Shown here one piece after another: positions 11,891-21,753 of a stretch of DNA of 57,145 nucleotides. How positions within the stretch are numbered: the stretch's first letter is position 1; the number at the start of each line of letters is the position of its first letter. The stretch lies in the NCBI GenBank assembly GCA_000827205.1, contig KN832562.1, forward strand, positions 1,128,743 to 1,185,887. The letters run 5' to 3'. The stretch is from Plicaturopsis crispa FD-325 SS-3. Lineage: Eukaryota > Basidiomycota > Agaricomycetes > Amylocorticiales > Amylocorticiaceae. The notes beneath the pieces are model-generated. The model was not told the DNA's origin. It was given only the letters and a program-made list of their open reading frames with translations, and did no database searches. Both the position numbers and the translations under genes were made by a program.

Positions 11891-12703
11891 ATGGCTGACT
11901 CTCTGAAGCCGTTTGAGCCTGCTTTTCCCTTCGACAATTTTATCGGAGTACGAGGTAGGTTGTTACTGCAGAACAGACGCGGCGAAAGCACTGATGCCCA
12001 ATGTTTACCGTCCCAGAGCGTGCCGTATGCTTTCATTGCGGAAACGCTACCATGTTCTGCACGTGTGACGTCGACCCCGGGACCGACTTCACTATGAGCA
12101 GCTGGGACATTCCCGACCTCACTGCATCCCAGAAAGAGAATCCCCGCGCTTGCCTTGGCCGTTTCATTGCCATGTCCAAGATGCATCCTCACAATATCCG
12201 CATCGAGAGCGTGGTCGACTGGGACGCTTTTTTCAACGAGAACCTCGGAAAGATGCTCGAGGTATGGCCGCGCATTGCACCCACCATCGTGGCGATTGCC
12301 GAGAGCACGAATAAGAGCATTTACACGAAGCCGGAGGACAAGGACACACTCATGACCCTGCGGCGCAAGCACGGCATGAAGAAGGCCGGACCCAATGAGC
12401 TGCGGGCTGCTGCTCGAGGAGCTGTTCAAAAGCTCATGCGCTTCGAATGGACACTTCTCACAAGGTTCGATACTGTACTACTCCGTAACGCATTCTTGCG
12501 TCGAGACTTTAACACTTTCCCTCCCGAGAATACGGATGTAAAGTAAGCAACAGTTCGCAGTGCTTTCCAGTCGCGTGTTGACCGGTTTCTTCGTTAATAG
12601 GTTCGTCTCGGACACCAACGACACACTCCACAAGTACATCGATTCGTGGACCAGCACTCGTCTCGGGCACCACATCAGCCTCGAGGAGGAAGACGAGTTC
12701 TGA
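11891..12703 (+). CDS. Unknown protein with a cysteine cluster
   Basis: Starts MADSLKPFEPAFPFDNFIG at 11891. Intron 1 begins gtaggt shortly after VRE and ends at the cag before the codons for RAVCFHCG. A long exon follows to TDVK near 12542, then an intron and a last exon FVSDTNDTLHKYIDSW, ending HHISLEEEDEF with TGA at 12701-12703. Total about 235 aa. Residues 22-40 hold CFHCGNATMFCTC, a Cys-X2-Cys-X6-Cys-X-Cys pattern that could bind one zinc. The rest is mostly helical and charged, with LRRKHGMKKAGPNELRAAA. I do not recognise the family; it may be specific to basidiomycetes. Its start lies 281 bp from the divergent acetyltransferase start, so the two probably share a promoter region. Confidence 0.82.
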
Positions 12704-13256
12704 GAACAGGCGCTGCACCGTACATCTTCCGCTTTCCAGACCAACGTCCGCACACACCTCAGAGCTCTTCCTTTGAACGCAACTCGAGCATCCTTCGGCG
12801 TGTCTCTGTCAGCTTTGCCTCACACTTATCTTAGCCCCGAAATGCCGCCATGTTCGCCTCGCATAAGGGTTTCTGCTGCTCTTCTGGCCGACTGCCGGCC
12901 TCAGTATATCACTTTGCCTGTGCCATTTCTTCCTCTTGTGTTTTTTTACTTTTTAACCGTCCGAGCACGCGTTCTTGTATCGAAATAATGTATTTTTGAT
13001 TTCATCGCCGATATCGAGCTGCGTCTGAAATGGCGGTCATTCCGAGAGATCTCTCTGCTGGGCTCTGCTAGGTCTACTGAGTGTCTACTGACGCCAATTT
13101 TTACAGCTGGGTTCCCTCACGTTGTTGAAGAACGTTGAAGTTCTGAGCTCCCGACTCAGGGGCTTTCTTCCCAAAGCATATTGCTTGCGTGTGTTTGATT
13201 TGGGGGCTCGCTTCTTTACACTCAACGCCCATGCCCAATTTGGCAACATTGCAGCG
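12704..13256. other. 3' flank of the unknown gene, no gene recognised
   Basis: T-rich 3' flanking sequence of the gene ending at 12703, leading up to an inverted-repeat element. Nothing coding is recognisable. Confidence 0.5.
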
Positions 13257-13640
13257 TCGGACAAATATCCCAGTCGCAGGAGGACCCCGGACAATGCCCA
13301 CGGAGGCTAGATCTCAAATTCAGCTTGTTGTCCGGCACAAAATCATTGATTTTCAGGGATCTTGTCCGACATGGGACCTGGCCTGGAGACGTTTTTCAGC
13401 CACAAATTGCCATATATGGAAGGTATTTGCCAAAAAATTCCGGCCCTTCGGGCCTTTTCCCCCGGAAGCCGTCCAAAATCTGACTTTGTGTCCGTTTTGG
13501 AACAGGCCCTCTCGGAAATTGCCCCTCGATTTGTCCGGTCAGAAACTGGCCTGCGGCTGCCAAAATCGATTTTTTGTCCGTGCCAAGATCCAGCCTTTAC
13601 AGGCATTGTCCGGGGTCCTGTCGCAGGCCGAATTTGTGAC
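13257..13640. repeat. Imperfect inverted-repeat element with recurring TTGTCCG
   Basis: The left arm (about 13257-13318) and right arm (about 13580-13640) are imperfect reverse complements. The best matched core is GGACCCCGGACAATGCC on the left (13279-13298) and its complement on the right (about 13602-13619). A second matching block, AGGCT(A/G)GATCT, lies just inside the first. The 260 bp between the arms carry TTGTCCG again and again, and a GC-rich hairpin-like stretch around CCGGCCCTTCGGGCC at about 13439. The whole could fold back as one long hairpin of about 385 bp. Non-coding. It may be a small foldback or MITE-type element. I saw no clear target duplication. Confidence 0.6.
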
Positions 13641-13727
13641 CGCTTGACCCTAGGCAAACAATGCTTGTGGTATGGCAGTACTGTGGTGATACATATGAAG
13701 GTGTATGATACAAACTATGACCGTCCG

Positions 13728-13777
13728 CAAAGCAAAATGGAAAACATAACGACAAAGCAAAATGGAAAACATAACGA
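13728..13777. repeat. 25 bp unit repeated twice in tandem
   Basis: Two adjacent perfect copies of a 25 bp unit that begins CAAAGCAAAATGG and ends CATAACGA (13728-13752 and 13753-13777). A degenerate third piece (ATCGTAACGAATATG) follows. Downstream of the inverted-repeat element. Confidence 0.85.
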
Positions 13778-13874
13778 ATAGACCGTGGAAATCGTAACGA
13801 ATATGTGAAACTAGACTTGAAAGACAGAGATCGCGAAAGACCGGCTTGACGCAAAAGGGCGAACACACCGAGTA

Positions 13875-15473
13875 CTACATCCTCGCGACACTTGGAGGAG
13901 CACCTATCCTCGTCATCTCTTCTAAAGTTGTAAAACCAATATTAACAACCCACCCGGGACAAGCATCCTCGGGGGTGACCCACATTCCGTAGAATGCACT
14001 ATGATTGCCAAGCATATCTCCATCTAGAACATCCTCTCCGGGACGGAGTGTGCCCACCTTCTCCTGAAACTGTTGAAACACGTCGGCGTCGTTGATGTAT
14101 ACCTCCGCCATCGCGACGTTCTCTGAGGTCATCGGGCGCTCATAACATCGCACGACCCCCCGAAGGACGTCCGAGATAGTCAAGTAGGTGTCCTGTTCGA
14201 CAAATATCGCCATAGACTGAGGTTTCATGGACCCTACGGGGCCGACGTGGGTGCGCATGCGCACTTTCCGTTGCGGTGGGTCAAATGCAGACTGCGAACA
14301 TACTCGCGAATGCCTCCACCATCCATTGCAGAGTGATCGGTTGATGTTGAAGGGCCGAGGATTTGGACGTGCACGAGACCCGTCTGTACGAGCTACGGCG
14401 TCCAGGACGTGTGATCGCGAGAATTCAGTCAAGTCGGGCAAGCGTTGTTCTGCAGGTAGTGTTGGTATCACGGGCTCTTCCGTTCCTAGTGGAGTGCTTG
14501 GGGCGCGCGTCGGAATAGGCTGGGAAGAGCTCCGCGGGCTAACGATCTCTGAGACCGGCGGAGGTTGAATAATCGCGCTACCTAGCCGAAAAGTGACGCC
14601 TGCAGCTCTCAGAGGCTGAGGGGCCGCTACCGTGATATTGCGCACGGATTGCGGTGGAGAGGTGTTCGTATCATCACCTTGTGCGTTGTCCGGAGGCGGA
14701 AGTCTCCGTGCAGTATTCGTCGGGTCCCTCGCCGCTGGTAGCTGCTCAGTAGGTACGGACTGAGGCGCGCTTTCGCGTGACAGCGAGTCTAAGGAGGACA
14801 GTCGCATGGGCTGCGGAGCTGCGACCGAAACGTCTGCGGCCACTGGCAGTTCAGCTTCCCGAGGCGCAGCTGGCGTGATGGGGGCAGGTTGCTGCGGGGA
14901 AACTCGTATCGGTTGCGTGTGTGGTTGCGCTGCCGGACTGGGGAGGGTACCAGGCCAGGGCAGATATACAGGAGATAATCTGGGCTCTAAGTGACATGCG
15001 GATGGGAAATGATTCTTTCACTAGTTGAAGAGAGCTCACCCTCCGACTCGGAATCGTCAGAATACTCGTCTGAAGAGTCCTCTGAGCTGTAATCGCTATC
15101 GGAGTCTGATAACAATAATGCGTACGATGAGCTGCTGTGACCTTCCATGAAAAGAATGAGTATACGCACTATCGGAAACTATATCTGTTGATAAATCATG
15201 ACGAGTTTGAGCGAGAAACGGGTTAAATGAGCCGTACACACGCGCACCTGAACGTATGTTTGGTTGAGTCGACCCTACAGGATAGAAGTTATCATAAGAG
15301 ACGCGGCCGCCGACGTGTATACTACGAAGGCACATACGCAGGGCGAATTGATGTTCAGAGACCATCGCCTGTACTGCTTGCCTCACGGCGTCATCCGGAT
15401 TCATTAGAAGGTTGATGAAGTATTGAACATTCAGAGTAGCCAATTCATTCCCGGAGTTGTTGGCGTCGGCCAT
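13875..15473 (-). CDS. Unknown Pro/Ser-rich protein
   Basis: Minus-strand gene of about 480 aa in at least three exons. The N-terminus reads MADANNSGNELATLNVQY from 15473, then a predicted helical segment NLLMNPDDAVRQAVQAMVSE and VYGSFNPFLAQTRHDLS. A highly acidic serine stretch follows (SDSDSDYSSEDSSDEYSDD, about 15060-15130), then a long Pro/Ala/Ser linker (APQPMRLSSLDSLSRE). The C-terminal domain has a more ordered look: SMKPQSMAIFVEQDTYL, ISDVLRGVVRCYERPMTSEN and GWVVNIGFTTLEEMTRIG, with TAG at 13877-13875. The first exon junction is unclear because the best in-frame intron (near 15140-15170) would be unusually short. I do not recognise the family. The acidic and Pro-rich parts would suit a nuclear or scaffold role, but that is a guess. 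Confidence 0.62.
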
Positions 15474-16135
15474 GACTTCGGATGTGGCGTTGAAGATGAA
15501 AAATCGAAATTGGACACGCGTGGTTCGGCGAGGGGCTCTCGTTCGGGCGGACAGTCGGGGAGTATAACACGTAGTAACGCGGGGAAGAATAATGCTGTAT
15601 TCCAATACGAATATGCCGCCTGCTTATGTAGGCATAGAGCAAACTAAAAGGCAGAGTGTCGCCATAAAGTTGAGCTACACAATGGACTCTGGAGAACAAG
15701 AAGCACGAACTCGCCGACGACAACAAGGATAGCGTACGGTGTCGGACGGTGCCGAGAGTCGAACAACAATTACAAGGCGGTAAAAACGCCACAAGAAGGA
15801 CGGCCTTGTTTTCCGGCTCAGGGCTAGCGTACCAATCAATAAAATACGAATGAACTTCGAATTACAGCCACTCACCTCAGTTAAAATGATCCGGAAGTTG
15901 TAGGCGTTTCCCGCAATGTGTGCGACTAGTGCACCTAAATGGAGGGGAAGGAGATGAGGAGAGCCTGCACAGACTCGGAACGAACCCTCTGTCGGATTTC
16001 GGGACTTCACTGAAAAGATGGCGCTGCAGAGTTTTGGGAGGGATATGAACCCAAAAAATATTTAGCCATTATAAAAACATCGCCAGACGAGGCCCATTAC
16101 AGAAGGAATACATCAGGACATCGTGGTTCGTGCGC
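15474..16135. other. Intergenic stretch with one unassigned open frame
   Basis: Between two minus-strand genes. The minus-strand frame 15675-16010 includes a hydrophobic segment (IRILLIGTLAL) and could be a worn membrane-protein fragment, but no family signature is visible. The segment next to 15474 should hold the promoter of the Pro/Ser-rich gene. Confidence 0.4.
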
Positions 16136-18238
16136 TTACAGACCAGCAGCCTTCTTGAGCGCTGCGTAGTTGGGTGTGCCGAGACCGGTAACGGGGTCCC
16201 AGCCCTTGACAGCTGAGAAACCATTGGTGCTGCAGCCTAATACATACAGGTTAGGCCGTATCTCGCGAGAAAGAAAAGAAGATATATACCTGGGTTGTCA
16301 CCGGAGGTGACGTCGTTGAGCGCGGAGGCGTTGGCGTAGAGGAAGGGGTTGAGGAAACCGAGAGGGCTCTTGCCAGCGCTGATGAGCTCGTCGTTGAGGA
16401 GAGAGACGACGCTAGCGAAGATGGGGCTGGCGCAGGATGTGCCGGCTACGCCGGTCTTGCTGCCGCTGACGACAATCTCGACGTTCTCACCCTGAGCGGA
16501 GACATCGGGGTAGCCACGGCCGGATGCGTTGTACTTGCCCTTGTTAGTGCTGCCAAGGTCGCTGAGGAACGTCTTGACAGCGCTGGCCTGGTAGTCGGGG
16601 ATGCCGAAGTAGTTGGAGAATCCACCTAGAGAGGATGATGAGCACGGGGTTTATACGCTTTGAGATGGTAAATTACCTGACGAGAAGTCTGCAGCTTTCT
16701 CGGGACTGATACCAGTGGTGGCACCGACGGAAGTCATGCTACATCACGAAGATCAGTTTGTATCCATTTCGAAATAAAAACGAAAGTAACTCACTAAGGG
16801 CAGCCCGAGGGGAAAGTGGGGACGAACTTCGAGCAGGAGCCGGACTGCGAGCCGGAGACACCGCCGTCTCCAGAAGCAAACAGGATGGAAGTACCGCGAG
16901 AGCCAAGCTGAGCGTAGGCATCGCAGAGCTTGTTGGAGAGCGACCGAGACATGGTGTCCTCGTTCTGACCGTACGAGGTGGTGAGGACCTGGGGCGGCGA
17001 GTCCTCGCCAAGGAGCAAGTTAATGGTGTCGAGGAAACCCTCAAGATCACCGTCCTGGTAGTCATCGCCGACGCTGATAAACGTCACGGGAACACCGGTG
17101 GCGACACCAACGGTGTACTGGATATCCAGGTTCTGCAAAGATGAACCGATGAGAATGATGACGAGAGAGGGTTAGGTAGACAAATTTACAGCTTCGGTAC
17201 CAGGGGTCGCTGACTGCGAGTTCGATCCACCGTCAAGGGTCTTGAGAGTGAACGAAGTGCTGGACGAGATGTCGGTACGGTAGTCGCCAAGGAACGTCTG
17301 CCAATATTCTGTGTTAGCCACTGGTGGAGCGTGCGAAATGCGGGTTATTCACCTTGAGGTCAGCCTTGTTCGCGTACTGCTGGATGTAACCGCTGACGGC
17401 GAGCTTGTTGGACGATTCAGTGGCGGCAGTAGTGGGGATGCCGTAGAGTGCCTGCAAGCACGCAGGGGTGATGGTCGAGCTGCAAGACGAGGGTACAGAT
17501 GCGCCGGTCGGACCTTTCACGGTAGTGTTGCTGCTGACCGGGGTCTTGACGGGCGAGGTGAACACGGGAAGACCACCGTGCGGGTTAGGGAAGCTACACA
17601 GTAATGCATTCAGTATACGGCTGAAGGGATAGGGAACGTAATAGTCACTTACGTGACCGTAGGGTGAACGAAGTCGATGTAGCTCTGCAGGTTCTGGGGG
17701 ACGGAGTACTTGAGGGTACGCACAGCCTTTACGCCCGTGTCTAGGTGCGTGAAGGTGGAGAAGTCGGCACCGAACAGGGAGTTGGCCTGCTTTACACTGG
17801 CTTTGAAGCCGAGCCAGTCTCCGGCAGAGGAGATAATGGAGGAGTTGATGCCATTCGAGGACAAGAAGCTCTGAACAGCGTCAGCTGCGCCCTGCGCGGG
17901 CTTCACGAACTCCTCGACCTAAAGCAAGTAGCGTCAGCACATTCCCCTGCAGATTCGCACGAATTCCTATGTACCTGCTCTTTGCTAAGGTGCTGTCCGT
18001 ACTTGGCGTTTCCGGGAGTGCTGACGTCCATGAGAGCAGCATGGAGGCCATCCGCATTGCTGGGCTTCAGTGCGATGCGGAGGTTGAGGGAAGTGTCTGC
18101 TGAAGCGGCGCCGGCGTTAGAGAATCCATCGGGGACGGATGATCGACTCTCGTGCTCGACCAATGCGACGGAGCGCGTCGAGGGCTTTGCGGCTACGAGA
18201 GTGGCGAGCGACGCGAGGAGGACCGTTACAGCGACCAT
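16136..18238 (-). CDS. Secreted S53 (sedolisin) serine-carboxyl protease, tripeptidyl-peptidase type
   Basis: Acid protease of MEROPS family S53, active outside the cell at low pH. A signal peptide is clear at the start (MVAVTVLLASLATLVAAKP, from 18238). The pro-kumamolisin prodomain follows (LRIALKPSNADGLHAALMDV, STPGNAKYGQHLSKEQV, NSLFGADFSTF, YSVPQNLQSYIDFVHPTV). The mature region starts near CLQALYGIPTTAA. Catalytic Glu and Asp lie in EANLDIQYTVG, the oxyanion Asp region is LTTSYGQNED, and the nucleophile Ser is in AGTSCASPIFASV. The calcium site is DVTSGDNPGC, near the end with GWDPVTGLGTPNYAALKKA. Stop TAA at 16138-16136. About 565 aa in some seven exons, normal for the family. All key residues are present, so it should be active. 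Confidence 0.96.
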
Positions 18239-19920
18239 CTTTACCCGTTAGCTTATGTGCTCAAACGAAGGAGACAAAGGCTGCTGGACTGCCGTTGGCA
18301 TGGCCTTGCATTTATACACAAATCCGACCTAGGGCGCTGGAAGCTGATGAGGGCGGCTCGCGGTAGCAACGAACACAGCGGGTACACCGGGGTGAGCGCT
18401 ATGCAAAGATTGAGCTGAGGCGAAGGGAAGCATGCGTAACGATGCATGCAAGTGGAGCTCGTGATCTTCAAAATCAAGCCAGTGCAATGATAAGTCCTAC
18501 TTCTCTCAGTTTAGTGCATGCTACAGACGGACAAACGGGGAGAGATAAGGAAATTAGCGGGCTTGAGGGTCAGAAAGCACATCGGTCTGCTTACCAGGTG
18601 CGGTATCTCGCATGGCTCCTACTTGAAATCGGTGTAGACAGGCCTTTCGGGACCATGCGCAACGACTTTCTAAAAATATGACCACTACTAGTGCCATCGG
18701 TGAGATCGGCTAGACCGTAGAGGAGTAATCCTCATCCTGCCGCAGCTGAGACAGAGCGCACATGGGAGCTATAGGCTCAGCGGCGTTAGCTTGTTCGTAT
18801 TCGAGAACGTCAAGGTTCATGCACATGGGGGAAGCAGAGCATATAACACGACAGAGTCGGACGGCGGACGGACTCGGAGGCCATGGTTTCTGGGGTAGCG
18901 CTATCTGAGTTTCAAATTTCGTCGCTGAGTTGAAGTTGCGCAATTGGCGGTGAGCGCGCCGTCGACACGGTCTGACTCTGAACACGGTCGTCTCAGTCTG
19001 GTCTCAATCTCCTCCCAAGTTGACGCCCTTCATGCGCTGCGTTTATCTTCATATATTTTCTTAACGCGTTCACAATACCACTCCTGAAGAAAACAGAAAA
19101 ATTCGTTAAGGACTCCCCGTGCCATGCCTTGCGTCCGACTGGCGGTATCCCTCAAGCCCTCAAATCAACTCAGATTCCAAGGACCTTCGAGTGCAAGACC
19201 GTCCCGCGTGTGGGTGTACACCATATCACCTTGATGTCTCCCTCCGAGCCGACGCGTCCTTCTCTATTATTAAATTTGCCAAGCAACTGGCAAGAGCAAG
19301 CATATGGTCAAGGAAGATTGACTCTTTCAGTTTGTCATTTTCCGTTCCGCGAGTACCTGTGCTGCATCAATTATAGAGTTCCACGGTGTACTGACTGGCG
19401 TTTTGACCCATGAACATAGCGGCAAGCATATGTCATGTCCCGCGTGGAGGTTGCATTGGGGTCTTTGAAATCGGTATGTCGCAACTATTCAAATACAAGC
19501 TTATTCAAGGGCACTTACATGCAGGCAGATCGTGCACTGCAAGCGTAAGGGCAACGGCTGGAACGCTCTGAAGTTGGATCGTGGCCCGCGCTAGGTCGGG
19601 CATTCCCGACGGGAGTCAGCGGTGGCTGCAGGCAGGCTACAGCCTCGACCGTAAACAGACGACATCGGAAGACGTCATTACAAGACCATGTCAAGTCCAG
19701 CGACACACTTTTCGACTGAAGTCTCTCATACATGCAAGTCCGGCGTAAGTGAAGAGGCTCTACAGAGGACTGAAGGTGCGGATCTATCGATACCTAAGTA
19801 ATGGCATGCGTTGACGACTGTTCATTGGCTCTGCTTACGAGCTTAGTCAAAAACCTGTGATCATACCTGTGCGTATCTGCCGGTCTGTTTATTGCTATCC
19901 TCGATGAAATTGATGTGCAC
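18239..19920. other. Divergent promoter region between protease and glucanase
   Basis: About 1.7 kb between the minus-strand S53 protease and the plus-strand GH5 gene. Open frames at 18442-18681, 18710-18985 and 19119-19413 carry no recognisable family. I see no repeat or RNA gene. Both promoters must lie here. Confidence 0.5.
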
Positions 19921-21753
19921 ATGCCTGCTTCCAGAGCCGCTCGAGAACTCGGCAACACGATGCACAAGGTCACGAATTTCATCCAGCGGCATGCGAAGTC
20001 AAAATCGACCTCAACCACACCGCCACCAATCAACTATGCCACGTATCCCGGCACGGTGAGCGCCGGGACGGCGTCCGAAGAGCAGGATCGGTATCGCTAC
20101 CGCAAACAACGCGGGGTCAACTTGGGTGCGTGTGGTGTGCGCCGGCAACGCAAACATCTCTAGCCACTGACCCGATTGCATCATTGTTCAGGTGCATGGT
20201 TCGTGCTCGAACGCTGGATCGCGGAGGCCCCATACCGTGCAGCTGCGAGTCCAGCGCAGAGCGATCTTGACGTCGCTCGTGGATCAGACGCGAAGAACAT
20301 ACTGGAGACTCACTGGGACACCTGGATCACCGATACGGACTGGGCATGGATCGCGCAGCGTGGCATCAATTCTGTTCGCATCCCGGTTTGTGTCTCCAAT
20401 ATACGCTCGCGGTTCTTCGTTTGACAATATTCTAGATTGGGTACTATCATATCTGCGGTGCGGATCCCTCTGTGCTACCGGGAACAGACTTTGCAGATTT
20501 CGGCAATGTGTTTGCAGGCGCATGGGCTAGAATTGTCAAAGCCATCCAGACAGCTCACAGCTATGGAATTGGCGTGCTCATTGGTACGTTCGAGTTCAAC
20601 GATATACAATTCTTGTAGGCGTTGCCGCCTGACCATTGTTTTCCCCGCGAAGATCTTCACGCTGCACCCGGCAAACAGAACAATGACTCGCACTCGGGAA
20701 CATCACTTCCACCTGCATTCTTCGCGAAGAAGCAAAATATGCAGCATGCAAAGCACGTCCTTCGTGTCCTGCTCTCGCTCCTAATGCGGTCTCCCAACGT
20801 CATCGGCATAGAGCTCCTCAATGAGCCTGCTCCCCCCTCTGACCCCGTTCTTCAGGGTTGGTACTCCGACACAATCCGTGAACTGCGTTCCGTCGACCCC
20901 ACGATGCCGCTCTACATCGGCGAATGCTGGCGTGCCGAGAACTACGCCGGATACATCTCCGGACTACCGCAGACCACCGCCACGTTCGTCGCCCTCGACC
21001 ATCATCTGTACCGGTGCTTCACGAAGGAAGACATACACATCTCTGCTCTGCAGCACGCACGCAACATGGCCGATGCGAATGGGACAGCCGGCATGTTCGC
21101 GCGCGTCTCAGAAAAACTGGGCGGCGGGCTTGTTGTAGGCGAATGGTCCGGTGCACTCAACCCGGGCTCCTTGCGTGGGTCCCACGATCCCGCCGGCGAT
21201 CAACGACAGTTCGTCAGCGCGCAGTTAGAGCTATTCGAAAAATACTGCGCGGGCTACTTCTTCTGGACATACAAAAAGCAGAACCGTGGCGATAAGGGGT
21301 GGAGCTTCCGCGACGCCGTCGAAGGTGGCACGTTCCCTTCGTGGGTTGGACTGAAGGCACGTAGGTCCTGCATCGGCGATGAGCAAAGCCGTCAGGGGAG
21401 ACGCAGCAACCTTCGAGATAAGGCCTTAGGTGTGCTCCCTTCGATTACTCCATTACGCAGATGCTCACACGGCTGCCGTAGCTACCCACACAGCGTACTG
21501 GTCGCAATACCCCGGCCACTATGAACATTGGCGCCTGAGTGAAGGCTTCGTCGTTGGATGGGATGACGCATACTGGTTTCTTAGTAGTGCAGGTGTTCAT
21601 CCTGGCGGCCCGGTTCCTGAACTAGGATTCAAGGGTGCGTGGGGAAAAAGGCGGGCCGCCGAGCACGCGCAACATAAGGGAGCAGACTGTCTCTGGGAGT
21701 TTGGTGAGTGGGCATTGATCTGCTGCGATTGGCCAAAACAGTCCAGACATTGA
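19921..21753 (+). CDS. GH5 exo-beta-1,3-glucanase-like glycoside hydrolase
   Basis: Retaining glycoside hydrolase family 5, of the fungal exo-1,3-beta-glucanase type (GH5_9). It trims beta-glucan for wall remodelling or carbon. It starts MPASRAARELGNTMHKV at 19921. Exons read RKQRGVNLGAWFVLERWI, DWAWIAQRGINSVRIPI, GYYHICGADPSVLPG, IVKAIQTAHSYGIGVLID, LHAAPGKQNNDSHSG. The acid/base Glu is in VIGIELLNEPAPPSDPV and the nucleophile Glu in GGGLVVGEWSGALNPG, with YFFWTYKKQNRGDKGWSF between strands 7 and 8. A C-terminal extension reads AYWSQYPGHYEHWRLSEG, then PELGFKGAWGKRR and CLWEFGEWALICC, ending TGA at 21751-21753. No signal peptide is visible, so it may be cytosolic as in related Agaricomycete proteins, unless an upstream exon was missed. 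Confidence 0.92.

Noticed and set aside
11734-12429. 231-codon minus-strand open frame
   Set aside because: It lies antisense to the spliced plus-strand gene at 11891-12703, whose introns and codon pattern are convincing. The antisense frame has no family features.
1017-21753. Secondary-metabolite gene cluster (two aldo/keto reductases, transporter, protease, hydrolase)
   Set aside because: No core synthase, P450 or methyltransferase is present, and the permease is a MUP1-type amino-acid importer. The genes look like ordinary neighbours.
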